64,000 bases of DNA from Massariosphaeria phaeospora (Eukaryota > Ascomycota > Dothideomycetes > Pleosporales): assembly GCA_011032825.1 (NCBI GenBank), contig JAADJZ010000034.1, positions 328,919 through 392,918 of the forward strand, given 5' to 3'. Of this stretch, positions 43,701-55,534 are shown one piece after another. The notes beneath the pieces are model-generated. The model saw only the letters and a list, made by a program, of their open reading frames with translations, was not told the DNA's origin and made no database searches. Position 1 is the stretch's first letter; each line of letters opens with the position of its first letter. A program made the translations under genes and the position numbers.

Positions 43701-44633
43701 CATTTCAAGCTAAAAGTAAAGCACATCGTCGAGCGCATGATCCGAAAGTTCGGCATTGAAGCGGTCGAACGTGCATGTCCGCCGGAAGACCGGAAACTTA
43801 TCACCAATATTCGCAAAACGCGGGAGCAGCGCAAGAAGAAGAAAGCGAATGCCGAAGAGAACGGCGAGGTGCAGAAAGAGAAGCCCAAGAACAAATTCGA
43901 GAGCGAATATGATCAAGCGGTGTACGGCAGCGAAAGCGAAGACAGTGAGGGCGCCGACTCAGAAGATGACTTTGTCAAGAGCCAGGCCCGAGAGCGCAAT
44001 GGTAAAGCGAAAGGTGGCGAGACTTACATTGTCGAGGATGAAGACGAGCCACTCGATCTCCTCTCGAAACGCGCACTAGGCAACATCTCATCAACGAAGC
44101 CTCTCCGCGCGCGCAAAGTACCGCAGAAGCGCACAAAAGCTCGGACAGACGAGGACGGCAAACTCATCCTCGGAGGCCCAGACTCGGACGACGAAGCAGC
44201 CCCTGCGCCTACGCGGAAGAAGGGTGGAAAGAAATCCGTTGCCAACGATGACGATGGCGACACCCTCATGGACGTCGACGACCCCGACGACGGTACGACG
44301 CTCGAAGCCGGTATAAATGCCTACGTCGACGCGATTCGCGGCCGCGATGCCCCGCAGCGCGGTCAAAAAGGGAAACTGAAATTCAGCAATAAAAAGCAGC
44401 GAGATGATGATGACGACCAGATGGATGTTGATAGTGGCGATGAGAAGCAGGCAAGGAAATCAAAGTCTGGGTCCGGTTTGACTAGGGGTGGTGGTAATGG
44501 TTTCAAGTCACAGCGGAAGGGTCTAGGCGTACAGAAAACGAGAGGTGGAACTGGGGTGAGGAGTAGGGTGGAGAAGAGTAAGAGTCCGAGAGGCAAGGGC
44601 AGGGGTGGCGGGAAGTGGATGGGACCAAAATAG
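40720..44633 (+). CDS. RRP12: Ribosomal RNA processing protein RRP12 (NUC173 domain)
   Basis: Exons 40720-40782, 40830-42731 and 42783-44633 give 1271 residues, typical of RRP12. The first exon encodes MSLEDRLAKIRDSPKLQSQQQ, and the second begins TAVVLSAVEDTLRQQRS. Most of the chain is HEAT-like helical repeats, including the NUC173 region (EPSLIHALHLIKTVATASGG to about residue 600). The last 250 residues are charged and low-complexity with acidic blocks (YGSESEDSEGADSEDD) and a Gly/Arg/Lys-rich end, as in nucleolar proteins. RRP12 is a karyopherin-like export factor needed for maturation of 40S and 60S pre-ribosomes in the nucleolus and nucleus. Both introns are about 50 nt and in phase 0. 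Identification rests on the full-length match of architecture and motifs. Confidence 0.95.
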
Positions 44634-45489
44634 GTGGTTTCACGGGGTTGAGCCACACGCGTGTTCATGGCGCTGCGGCGCACCAGTGCGTACTTTTACG
44701 TCTGGGGATGGGTTCTTTTACTGTTTGGCAAGGCTGAAGATTTGCAACAGATCATGCAGGGTGCGCCCGAAAAGTTCTTAAGATCAGCTCCTTACCGTCG
44801 GTTAGCATTCCCTTAGGGACACTTGCCTGACTTGGGATCCCGGACAGGCTTGCCTAATGGAGTAATTATGGCATCTTCCGTGAGTGGTCGGTCTTCTGCG
44901 GCTGAAATAAAGTAGTTTTCTTTTCTGGGGCTCGTTTTTCGTGGGGTGGAGTTCCCCGATTCCCCAGGCGGATGTCGATGAAATTAAGGCACATGTCCCA
45001 GCTTCCAAGTTTTGAGTAAGCCAAGAAGGCGGGCAAGCCTCCAGTGACATTGCCGTTGCCTGCGAACCGACGCCACTTGTACTCTAAGACTTTATATCTG
45101 CGGGGCGCTCTATGTATCACATACACGCGCTTCTGTTATTTGCTTTCGAGGGATGGGCTAACCAATGATGAAGTTGCGACGGCGTCGGCCACTTCGCTAC
45201 CCGCTACCCGTATTGTATCGTAGCGGTCGGTGCGTAAGAAGATGGCAACGAAACGAACGACGTGCTTGGGGGAGACTATTGTTACGGGCTTAGGGCTGGG
45301 GCCAGAGGCTGCGGGGGAAAGGACTTTAAGATGGCTGCTGTCCTGAGGCTGGAGCGAGGTATATTATATACTTTCCGGGTTGTCGGGTTGGGATCATCTT
45401 AACTCTTCCGCTGCACGTTTGAACATATACGTACTCGCCCTCTCGTTGGAAGCTGGAACGCCGGGTTGGCTGGGAAGACACCTCACAAC
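44634..45489. other. Intergenic between RRP12 and the rhodopsin-type gene
   Basis: About 850 bp. A TATATTATA element stands at about 45,360-45,369, some 120 bp upstream of the next ATG. Nothing else recognised. Confidence 0.5.
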
Positions 45490-46872
45490 ATGATCGGGAC
45501 TTCGCTGCAGCACCTGCAGATTGCAGTGTATTTCTGCGCCTTGGTAATTGGGACTTGTTCGATTGCAGGTCGGATATGGGCGCGACACATCACCAGGAAG
45601 ACGTGGCAGGCCAATGATTACCTGATGTTTCTGTCCTATGTATGTGTATTCTGACAACCTCGGGATCGTTGACTTGACTTACAAACGCTTAGATGATCGT
45701 GGTAGTCATGATAGGTACTTCGCTGGCAGGTTTGTATCTCCTCGCGCGCTTCGAGCAATGTTGGACTGATGCGTTGCAGCGGTTTTTCATGGCGAGCTCG
45801 GCGTCCACGGCAAGGACATGGAAGAAGAAGCTGAAGAGGCCGCTGAGATATACGTTGAGAAAGTACGTCTAGCCCGCCCACTAGCCTCTCACTAGCCTCT
45901 CACTGCCCTCTCACTGCCCTACAGTTCGATCACAAATCATCTCCGACTAACAGCAACCTAGGTCAACACCATAACCTCCAGCCTCATGTTCGCCGCGTCC
46001 ACCCTAATCAAACTGTCCATCCTCGAGTTCTACACGCAGCTGTTCCCGCAAGAGTGGCTGCGCCGCGTCTGCTACGCACAAATGGCCATGCTCGTGGCCT
46101 TCATGGTCGCGCAGATCATCGCCGACCAGACCATGTGCCTGCCCAGCCAGTTGGATCCCAACAAGCCGAACGAATGCCGCGACGAAGGCAAGTTCTGGCT
46201 CGCCATCAGCATCCTCGCTGCGTTTTTCGGCTTCATCTGCGTGGTTACGCCCATGCCGCTCGTGTGGCAGCTGCATCTGAGTACAAAGAAGAAGATCAGG
46301 GTGATGGTGCTGTTTGGGCTGGGTTTCTTGTATGTTTTGTGGCACTTCTTTACCCCCTCACCTGCCGTCCATATCATGCACTTCACTCCACTCACTACAC
46401 CATACCTTCTAACACATGCCGATTATGGCCCGCGAGCTAACACGAAGACCACAGCATCTGCGGCCTAACCATCGTACGCACCTACATCTACCAAGTCATC
46501 GACTACCGCGACTCCACCTGGGGCTTCGCCCACTGCCAAATCGTCACCGTCATCGAGCCGACGCTCGGCATCCTCGCCGGCTCCATCCCCATCCTGGCGA
46601 CCCTCTTTTCCCAGCGCACTCGCCACCTTGCAACCTCTACTGGTGCCGCAGTAACAGGTCCGAGTATCACTGGCAAGGCCAGCGGCACCTTGGACCCGTT
46701 CTCGCGTCTGGACGACAATACATACTCTTTGACGGATGTCAAGTCTGGCCATGATTGGCGGCGCAGGGGGAGCTCGACGGAGGGGTTGACGGAGGGGGCT
46801 GGTGCTGGAGGCATTAAGATCCAAAGCGACATTGTGGTGGATATTGATGAGGGATTCAAACAGCATAGCTAG
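45490..46872 (+). CDS. Fungal rhodopsin-type seven-helix membrane protein (Pth11-like group)
   Basis: Exons 45490-45639, 45693-45714, 45780-45862, 45962-46329 and 46455-46872 give 346 residues; the second exon is only 22 nt. Hydrophobic segments include LQIAVYFCALVIGTCSIAGR, YLMFLSYMIVVVMIAVF, SSLMFAASTLIKLSILEFY, MAMLVAFMVAQII, WLAISILAAFFGFICVV, VLFGLGFFICGLTIV and PTLGILAGSIPILATLF, seven in all. The R-W-R/T-W-x-A-N-D-Y junction after helix 1 and KLSILEFYTQLF in helix 3 are landmarks of the fungal rhodopsin domain (formerly DUF), shared by Pth11-like orphan receptors but without a CFEM domain here. The C-terminal 70 residues are cytosolic. It probably acts as a plasma-membrane receptor; the ligand is unknown. 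It is the last normal gene before the transposon block. Confidence 0.85.
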
Positions 46873-47373
46873 TTACATTCTAGTATCTAGGGCATAGATT
46901 TACAAAGATGAAGGTGTTAGCTTAACTTTATTATAACAACAAGCACAAAAAAGATTTAGTGTGTCTGGAAATTCCAACAAACAAAGATGCAAAAAAAACA
47001 TACGACAGCGGGTATTCGCTAGTGGTCACCCACCTAACTACTAATCCGCCGGTACACTGCTTAAGTTCAGCTGAGCGAACGGGAAGCGCTGTATTCAGTG
47101 TCCTATGGTCGTATGTGGGATGTTACCTGCACTATGAGTAAATATGTTAACAAATCTACTGTTTACGGGAATGCCTAAAACTGTAAGCAGAGTAGCCTCT
47201 AACCTAATTAGGGCTTGCCAAGCTTCGGCGTTGAACAGCAATCACGACCCCGTGTTCAGGTTCTAGCAGCGACAACTAATACGCCGCACAACCATGCTAC
47301 TCAGCTTAGTTGATAAGGGGAACTCCCCCTCTAAGCCTGCGTATCTCTCTCTTCCTTCGCTCACAAATAGAAA
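46873..47373. other. Transition from gene-rich to AT-rich, transposon-filled DNA
   Basis: This 500-bp stretch follows the rhodopsin-type gene and precedes the captain-like recombinase. TAA/TTA triplets become frequent from about 46,905. No inverted repeat or target duplication of a larger element could be identified here. Confidence 0.45.
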
Positions 47374-49416
47374 ATGGGATCAACTGCGCTAGCACCAGAC
47401 GACTGGTCTCACGACTTCTCAGACCTTATAGTCGAAGCCCAGCGCGATAATAATAGCGAGAGAAAAATTGAAGATATATTTGTTCCTTCCGCTATCAAGC
47501 CCTATAAGCAGGTTATCAAACAATGGAAGCAGTGAGTACTGATCCTTATCCAAATCTAGGCCCTGCGAAGCCATCTACTATTTCGCATGCAGAGAGAAGA
47601 TCCATTTGTTTCTCGCTGACGGATACCCTAGATTCTCGATTGTAATCTCTAAAACAACCGATCCGCTGTTTCCAACACCACCTTCAGTTCACGAGATCAA
47701 GCTGTTTCTACGCTGGCTGGTTCGAACCAGCCACGGAATAATAGGAACGAAGATCAACCATGTAACAGCTGGAAATCGACTGTCAGCCTTGAAACGTGCG
47801 ATCAAACTGCATACTAATCATGTGTATTCAAATAAAGAGACTGCTAATCTTGCAGCGGTATGCTCTTAGTACTACCTTTCCCGCTAAATGTAAACGCTGA
47901 CAGAGAGCAAGTATATCACACGCAACTTTCTCAAACTCGAAAGCCTTTCTACAGCCTCATACACAAAACCAATCGCGAACTTGGTAGTTGCTAAAGATCT
48001 AATACGATTCATCAAGTTGTGTAACGAATACTAGTATCAGCACACGCAAGTTAGGCTTTAACTTGTGCTCACAATTGTAATCTTCACGTTCCTAGGCAGC
48101 AGACTAGGCGAATTCGTTAAGTCTAACTTATAGAAAGACAGCAACGAAGGCATCCTTTACAAGGACATACAGCTCTTTCGCGTAGCAGAGCCGGCTTACA
48201 CAGGCCTAATCATTCACTTAAAGCTACGCAATCGCAAAAATTAGAGACAAAACGTCGAAAACGATAGTATCTCGTATAGTCTACTTCTATTCTACATCTA
48301 CGTTTCGCTAATACGTTCTATAGGCCTATTATGCCAATATATAAAGAGCGAGAGAAGAGATACATATGTCCTGTCTCTCTCTTTGTAGCGTTTGCTCTAG
48401 CAGATAAGGCATTCTAAGACTGCAACTCATTCGCAGATGTAGATGCAAAACAAAAACACTCTAGTAGCAACAGGTATCAGTATCGCATCAAGCTCTACAT
48501 GTTGGAAACGCCAGTTTTTAGGTCGATGAATCCGAACGGGAGCATTTCTCCGTCCAAGATCCTGAGTTATGATTGTTTGAACAATTTAGTAAAGAGCGTC
48601 GGTCAACGGGCAGGCTATAAAGAAAGACTTAGTGCATACTGCTTTAGGAGAGGCTACGGTAATCAAATAGATAGTAGGTACCTCGTTGCATTGTTCCTAA
48701 ATCAAGCTAAATCTGCCCTAGAGGTTAGCAATACTGCCGTACGGAAACAGCTTATGGGCCACAGGGATAACGACACATTCAAGCACTATGTATCACAGGT
48801 TGTTGGCATCGACAGTCAATCTTTGGTCCTTGGTCGGGCACAAAACCAAGCATTTGTGGATTCTCAGATGTCAATGATGTTCAAAAGAAATCTCTGTGCT
48901 TCCGTACCACCGGGTTCGCATCTTACGGACGTGCCAAAACCAGACTTGTCAACAATCCGTCCAATCAATCTGAGACCTTGATTACTAGCAATCCATTCAA
49001 TCCAGAGGTCCCAGATTGATTGGACGGATTGTTTACGGATTGATTGTTTTGCGTACAGAGGTCCTTCAAGATTCTAGGTGTTGATAGCTAGCGGAGGCGT
49101 AAAAATATAAAATATAATATACTCTCCAGTTCGAATCCCGTAAAATTACTTTCTCGCCCTCGCTCAACCGGCCGTATTAGGCCTAGCCTCCCCGGAAAAT
49201 CGATTACGCCGCCCCGAAATATCTCGCGACCTAAGATTTTCGACGCGCCGAGATTAACGCGCACTCACTACGTTCGCCCACACCCACGAAAGTACGTATG
49301 TTTATCGCGATTTTTCGCCCAAACTAACCTCGCAGATGAATCGGCAGCTTAATGAAGTATTTAAGCGGGTCCTTGACTCCCAGTCCACGCAAAACGCCGC
49401 CGGCGCAGCCTCCTCG

Positions 49417-51531
49417 TAACGTGTCTGTGCGCGTGCCGAGCCACTTCGCGTGCCGAGCCACTCATCACCAAAACACCGAAATCCCCCTAACTTTGACGCG
49501 TCTTAACTCCACCAACATGGGAGCAATCGACAATGCGATTGATGCGATCGAATCTTTGGATCCAGGAGAATCATTCTCGTATAGAAAAATCGCTGCCACC
49601 TATAATGTCAACAGAACTACGTTATCCCGAAGGCACAAGCGCGTTCAGGCCTCTAATGAAGCTAAGAAGATTAATCAACAGAAACTTAACCTACAGCAAG
49701 AGCAGGAGCTTGTACAGTATATCAAAGAACTATCAGAGAAACATATACCTTCTACAAGAGAGATAATACGAAATTTCGCATCAGCGATAGCCTAGGAGCT
49801 AGTTAGTAAGAGCTAGGTTACGCGCTTTATCAACCGGCACAGCATTCATCTTATCTCACAATAGACAGTTGGCATGGACAGCAATCGCCACAAAGCTAAT
49901 TCAGAGAATAAATATCGCCTCTATTTTCAGCTCTTACATCGCAAGATCGATCAATATCAGATAGATCCTCGTCATACGTACAATATAGATGAGAAAGGCT
50001 TCATAATCAGTATTGTTGGCAGATTAAAGAAGATATTCAGCCGACGAATGTGGGAGAAGAAGGAGGTTAGGGCATCACTCTAGGATAGAAACCGCGCATG
50101 GATTACGCTCCTAGCATGTATATGCGCTGATGGATCTGCTCTGCTTCCAAGCCTTATCTATGAGGCTACCAATAAGGGCATTCAATCAAGCTAGGTAGAC
50201 GATATCTAGGCAGGAGAACACCTAGTCTTTATTACCTCATCACTCTCTGGCTGGACAAACAACGATATTGGACTCGCCTAGCTTGAGCAGGTGTTTGATC
50301 GCTGTACAAAAGAGAAGACCCGACGATCCTATCGACTTCTAATCCTAGATAGCCACGGATCCTATATTACTATGGATTTTATCAACTACTGTGATTAGAA
50401 TAAGATTTTTCTTGCTATTCTACTTTCTCATTCGACTCATACGCTTTAGCTACTTGATGTAGCGATGTTCAAGCCTCTATCAACAGCCTACTTAGCAGAG
50501 CTATTAGAATACCTTCATAAAAGCCAGGGCCTAGCTTCTATTACTAAAGGCAACTTCTTTTCTCTATTCTGGAATGCGTGGAGAGCTTTCTTCAAGGAAT
50601 TAACTATTTTTAGCTCTTTTAGAGCTACAGGCATATCACTACCTAATTCTAAGCCTATCCTTAATAGGTTCGCACAGGATGAAGAATTAGGCAATAGCTT
50701 CTTATTAGGGCTTAGCGATTATGACTAGAGAAAGATAGATAGGCTTGTACAATTAGCAGTAAAGGATTAGAGCAGTTAAGATACACAGAAGCTTCGCTAA
50801 TCGCTCTACTACCTATCTGTTTAGAATGAGCTACTTAAGCATGAGATAGATAGAATTAAGCAGGCGCTATCTATCAAGGAGAAGCGCAAGAAGAAGGGCA
50901 AAGCTCTAGATCTCTAACAGCGCTAGGAATATCATAGTAGAGCCGTCTTCTAGTTACTAAGGAAGATAAAAGAAGCACGTGTTCGTCAATCTGTTAGAGA
51001 GCAAGAGAAGAAAGAGCAGCAGCTTTAAAAAGCAAAGACAGCAGAGCTAAAGAAGGCAGCTAAGCTATACAAGAAGAAAATTGCAGAGGAGAAGCGTGTA
51101 GCGCGGAAGGCAGCTAAGGTAGCTAGAGAGAAGGAGATAGCAGAAAAGGCAGCAGAGCGCGCTCGCTAGAAGGAAGCTCGCGACGCTACAAAAGCTCTAC
51201 AATTTTTACAAAAGGGTAAGAGAAAAGCTTTGCAGCTATCTCTACAGAGCAAAAAGCGTTACAAACGCAGCGTTGATACTAGAGATGCTGCGGAGGCCTC
51301 AGAGGGCGTATCTGCTGTCCTAGCTATCCTAACGCGTCGCGGCCGCAGCGTCAAGCTTCTAGATAAATATAAGTAGTACGATTTAATCGCGAGTATCAAT
51401 ATAGTACTCCTGATGAATATCTCGCGATAATATTAATTGTAGGCAGCTCTACAGCCTCAATTCTGATTAATTCGTGATGGTATTAAGTGGCTCGGCACGC
51501 GAAGTGGCTCGGCACGCGCACAGACACGTTA
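49417..51531 (+). mobile_element. Fot1/pogo (Tc1-mariner) element with TA duplication and perfect 44-bp inverted repeats
   Basis: The element is 49,419-51,529 (2111 bp) between duplicated TA dinucleotides (49,417-49,418 and 51,530-51,531). Its 44-bp terminal inverted repeats are identical (49,419-49,462 and 51,486-51,529), starting ACGTGTCTGTG. Each repeat contains a doubled motif of about 17 bp, GCGTGCCGAGCCACTTC followed by GCGTGCCGAGCCACT, which could be a tandem transposase-binding site. Identical ends suggest insertion more recent than the host hAT. It sits inside the hAT transposase frame. Confidence 0.94.
49517..51430 (+). pseudogene. Fot1/pogo-type DDE transposase, nonsense-riddled but frame-intact
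   Basis: One frame runs from ATG 49517 to about 51,376 or 51,430 without any frameshift but with many TAG/TAA codons. A helix-turn-helix start is visible (FSYRKIAATYNVNRTTLSRR), followed by the CENP-B-like second HTH. The DDE core shows IDEKGF (first Asp, about 49,990), LLILDSHGSYIT (second, about 50,345) and LLDVAMFKPLSTAY (third, about 50,455). A Lys/Arg/Ala-rich coiled tail runs 50,860-51,250. Stops fall at Gln- and Trp-like positions (for example before SKS and after ASAIA), fitting C-to-T change at CpA. Length of about 620-640 codons is a little longer than typical Fot1 (about 540), because of the basic tail. Confidence 0.87.
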
Positions 51532-54500
51532 CCAGGCAACCGATGCACAGTTAACATCTGACGCGCCACTTGATCTCGATTCTCTCGCTGTTTCTGCCTT
51601 CGCCGACGATGATGAGGACTATGAAGGCCTTGTTTAGTCGCGCGTACCTAATTTACAGAAGCCTCAATACGCTGCTAAACGTGCCTTAACAAGCTAGGTT
51701 TTTCAATACGGCTAGCGCGTATACCATCGCAAGCATAAGGCGCTGTATTAGCTGTGCAAATACTGCCATATACACAAGCAAAACAGGTTGTTTAAGGTAG
51801 CAACTTCAACCTCTGCTATCCATCGGCACCTCGAGGCGCGGCGACCTGGCCACGGAGTTAGCAAAGATGGCCCAATTCGGTTCAAGAAGGAGGCATCTAT
51901 CATCTCCGCCCTACAGCGACAGGGCGTTGATGTGAGTCAAGAGGTAGCAAACGCCGTCGCCGATACTTTTTCGGCGCCCGCTTTTCAGCAGGCGCTTATC
52001 GAGTGGGTGGCCGCCGATAACCAAGCTCTGCGCGTTGTAGAGGTGCCTGCCTTTCGAGATATAATCAAGGCTGCTAATCCGCTCGCTGAGCGCGTTTTGT
52101 GGAGCAGCTACAACACTCTCCAGTCGCACATTATAGATGAATACAACGCCTACCTACCCGCCGTCGTAAGCTACATAAAGGCAGCCAAATCCGCTATACA
52201 CGTATCCTTTGACAACTGGACCTCATACAGCGGCAAACGCGCTATTACTAGAATCTGCGTACACCACTTGAACGCAGCGGGTTAACAAGTAGATTACTTC
52301 CTTGGCCTGCCGACGCTATCGGGCGACTACTTCGGTTTAAATATCGCAGCAATCGTAAGCTCAACTCTCTACCAGTTTTATATACGAAAAGAAGCCTTGG
52401 GTTACTTTGTGCTTAATAACGCGACAAACAACGATACTGCCGTCAACAAGCTAGCGAAGGAGTACGGCTTTAACCCAAGCTACCGGAGATTGCGCTGCAG
52501 CTGCCATATACTCAATCTCGCTGCCTAAAACGTTATCTTTGGCTAGGATCGCGACGCGTTTGAGAACTCGCAGGAGAATTTAGTAGTACGTATTGCTCTT
52601 TCCCTTCCTGCCGCTGTCTCTCGCGCAGCACCTGCTAACTCGCCCTAGGCAGAGGAACAGTACATGAACGAGTAGCGCAAAGCTGGCCCGCTAGGCGTAC
52701 TGTTTGACGTCATCGCCTCAATCTGTACGCCGCAGGCGCGCGAGCTTTTGGAGGGATACCAGCGAGATAAGGCAACGTCGCTAAATCTCACGAACTTTAC
52801 GCCAAAAGAACTCAAAAAGCTAGTCAAAACTCGCTAGAACTCTTACTACGATATGTTTGAGCGCGCCGTCGACTTCAGGGTGCCTCTAGACGATTATATA
52901 GGCTACAAAATCGGCGAGAGCAACCGCCCCGTAAACTGACAGCGATCTCGGGCGGAAGCTCGCCCTTCGGAGGCCAGCCAGCTACGCCTGTATATACGTA
53001 AGGAAGAGCTTACTAGCAGAGATTAGGCTACTATTACTAAGTATATCGAGTTGCTCAAGCCTTTCAAGGAGGCGACTAGCTGGCTCGAAGGTCGGAGCAA
53101 GGCTGGTCGCTACGGCGCGATTTGGAAGGTTATCCCTACGTTTGAGTGGCTCTTCGCTACGCTACAGGCTCAACAGGATCGCGTAGAGGCAGTGGATTAC
53201 AACGATCCTAACGCGCCTGAGGATCACGTCAAAACAAACCTCAATCTCGCTATTAGTAAGCTGGAAAAATACTACGCTAAATTCAAAGACGCCCTAGCGT
53301 ATTACTGTGCCCTACGCTTCTACCTAGCGTACAAAACTTCATCGATACTGCCTGGCGAGTACTCGCCGAATACGATGACGTAGATGGCTCCCATCCCCGC
53401 GAAGGGTAGCTAGAGGCAAACAACAAAGGCTTTCAATTACTTTAGGCGGGCGCTAAGCTAGCATCTAAAATCGCCGCCGCCGATTCAGCTACGCCGCCGC
53501 CTGCTAAGCGGCAACGTTTTGACTACGCCGTTAACCGTACTGAGTTTATGCTAGCCTCTATGAGAGAGGCGGAGATTGCGAAGGAGATTACTGACGAGTA
53601 TGAGCTCTAGAGCGCGGAGAAACCAATTGATCCAGCCTACAAGCTTGCTCAGCTGCCAATTGCCTACTGGTTGTCAAAGGAGCATCAATACCCTGTTTTG
53701 GCGCGGTTTGCTATGAATACATTGAGTATCCCAGCCTCAGCAGCCGATTGTGAGAGGACTTTTAGTGAATTGGCTGATCTTTTAGGCGTACAGAGACTCA
53801 ATATGAGGCCAGATTTACTATCCGCTTTACAGAGCCTCCGATCCTGGAAACGCCTTAGGATTGAGCGCTTTAAAACGCCTTACAAACCTACGAACACGTA
53901 CGATATCACTATCTATAAGATCGACGAATATATTGGGCAATTCACCAATAGTTAGCTTACTAATCAATCTATCTAATCTATCAATCCGTTCACGCCCCAA
54001 ATCCCTAAACAATCTATACAAGCCAATCCAGGAGAGATTTCTTGTCAATCCATTCAATCCGGGGACCCGGATTGGATTGGACGGATTGTTGACAAGTCTG
54101 GCCAAAACCGTTAGAAGAGATACAAGTTCCACAGCAAACACCGGCCAAACAATATAAAATGCGACAACAGCTTCGGAACAAAATGTATCACAAGGAACGG
54201 AAGGATTTCCTGGATAGTGCTTACGATTCCCCTGCGATTGGTACTAAGACCGAAGTCCTAGTTCAACCGCTATCGTCGTCAATTAGTTCACGTTCTCTAT
54301 CGCGCTACCTTCGGGCTCTTTTCAAGTATAAGCCAGATCGTGCAAGGGCTAGAATGCTCCTGTATTAAGCTCCTAGCGATTCCGTGTCTCTCGCCGAGAT
54401 CGTACCCACGTTACAAAACATGGCATCTCCAATTGGTGCTCCCGCGTTCTATCAAGATGCTGCTCCCACCTTGGACGGCCAATGCTTAGATTGTCCCAAA

Positions 54501-55318
54501 ACCCTCGATCCGTAAGTTGCTCTAGGTTTCTTACGATTAGTGCTGACAATTTTAGAAAGCGTCCTGCAAAGGTTCAATTGCATCTGTTCTAATGCGCCCG
54601 TTGGCGCTGGATAAAACAGTCGCGTGCAAAACTAGCACAGCATTTTGAATCCGTAATCACGATCTGTTGTTGGAATGATTGCGGAGAAAGATTTAAGTAG
54701 AAATGCTGTAGAAGCTACACGAAACATATAGATGCCTATCTAAAAGCCAATACACTGCACTAGTGTCTCTAGAATAGGTGTAGTTTTATAGCCGAGTGCT
54801 ACGAAGACCTAGCGGATCACCTAACTTTACGCTACCAAGTGCCAAACGAGTGGACTACATACGCACGTGAACACTTTTGCTACGAGCATAGCCAATAGCT
54901 TAGGTTAGATCGCGACTAGAATCGCCATTTACAGGGACATCTCGAACAGTTGAACGACTACGCTGGCATGATACGGAAACATGGGCTAGTCGTCATCGCA
55001 GCACATTGCCTGTTCTGCTTGGGCAATAATGCAGCTTCGCTGCAAACTCGCTTTGTTCAATTTGCTAAGCCATTTCTGTTACATTCTCATATGCAGAAGC
55101 ATATAAAAGAACTCTAAGCGCCTCCGACAGTGTGTCTGCATCTAAACTGCGACGTAATTCTGCAGTTAGAAGATGCATTCTGGAACCATGCGAACGGCGT
55201 TCACAGGACCCCGCCTTTTAGCCCAAAAAGGCCGCAGCCATCAAAGAAGCGACCTGGAGAACCTGATGAGCTGACGGAAAGCTCAGACTCGAGGCAGTAG
55301 AAATGCGGCGAGTATTGA

Positions 55319-55534
55319 TTCAGCGCTTACAATCGGGCGCTTTCCATGTACCTAGCGCTTACTTGAGTAACGATTTCTGTTTTCTGTTTACTAGTAGGAT
55401 CGTATCCGTTTTCCGTTTTCTGTCGAGAGTAATATATATAAATAGTGCTAGTAGCCCTATCGATGTTGGTCTTTAATTTAATCTACAATTTTCAATTATC
55501 AATTATTATTCATACTTCAATACTTTCGTCTCTT
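55319..55534. other. Spacer downstream of captain-like gene with promoter-like motif
   Basis: This stretch contains repeated CGTTTTCTGT-type motifs (55,367-55,424) and a TATATATAAATAG element at 55,433-55,445, about 90 bp before the next ATG. Presumably it was the promoter of the following small ORF. Confidence 0.4.

Larger units (their letters stand above)
49336..53955 (+). pseudogene. hAT transposase (BED finger, dimerisation domain), split and RIP-damaged
   Basis: The frame begins at ATG 49336 (MNRQLNEVFKRVLDSQ), is interrupted at the TA at 49,417 and resumes in register at 51,530. A BED-type zinc finger is visible at about 51,745-51,845 (LCKYCHIHKQN ... HRHLEARRPGH). The catalytic region follows (HVSFDNWTSYSGKRA, CSCHILNLAA). 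The C-terminal hAT dimerisation domain is clear at 53,690-53,830 (YPVLARFAMNTLSIPASAA then CERTFSELADLL). Damage: a dozen or more in-frame TAG/TAA codons, most at places where Gln or Trp would fit, and one frameshift near 53,340. The stop at 53,953 is near the expected C-terminus. The transposase is not functional as read. Confidence 0.85.
48933..54108 (+). mobile_element. hAT transposon with 8-bp target duplication, interrupted by a Fot1/pogo element
   Basis: The element is 48,941-54,100, flanked on both sides by the direct repeat GCCAAAAC (48,933-48,940 and 54,101-54,108). Terminal inverted repeats of 26 bp are identical (48,941-48,966 and 54,075-54,100), beginning CAGACTTGTCAAC. Left-end positions 48,953-48,978 pair with 49,006-49,031 at 25 of 26 positions, so the end can fold back. 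A 45-bp subterminal block (48,989-49,033) is repeated directly at the right end (54,046-54,090). Without the inserted Fot1 and its duplicated TA, the element is 3047 bp, a normal size for an autonomous fungal hAT. The 8-bp duplication and transposase family agree. Confidence 0.92.
47374..55318 (+). pseudogene. DUF3435 tyrosine recombinase (Starship captain superfamily), disrupted by nested transposons and RIP
   Basis: The gene starts at ATG 47374. Introns 47532-47592, 47858-47905 and 54512-54555 keep GT-AG ends and phase. Family landmarks: GSRLGEF around 48,100 (first catalytic Arg), FVAFALADKAF at about 48,400, AYCFRRGYGN (YxxR) at 48,635, and GHRDNDTFKHYVSQVVG (His and candidate Tyr nucleophile) at 48,755-48,810. 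After the insertion, C-terminal Cys/His finger-like segments appear (CLFCLGNNA...HSHMQKH near 55,000-55,090). A hAT element with 8-bp target duplication splits the gene at 48,933/54,108, and the frame matches across the gap. In-frame TAG/TAA codons stand where Gln or Trp would be expected, and one frameshift lies near 48,375 in a CT run. The final TGA at 55,316 is probably the native stop. DUF3435 enzymes integrate Starship giant elements; related copies also exist as solitary genes. Confidence 0.78.

Noticed and set aside
47718..47738. GGCTGGTTCGAACCAGCC, which looks like a tRNA T-arm
   Set aside because: It is an 18-bp palindrome inside the coding frame of the DUF3435 gene, with no tRNA stems around it.
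49125..49145. TTCGAATCCCG resembling a tRNA T-loop
   Set aside because: The flanks do not pair and it lies in the leader of the hAT element.
47374..55318. Captain-like gene as an active recombinase
   Set aside because: It has in-frame stops, a frameshift near 48,375 and a 5.2-kb insertion, so it is a pseudogene.
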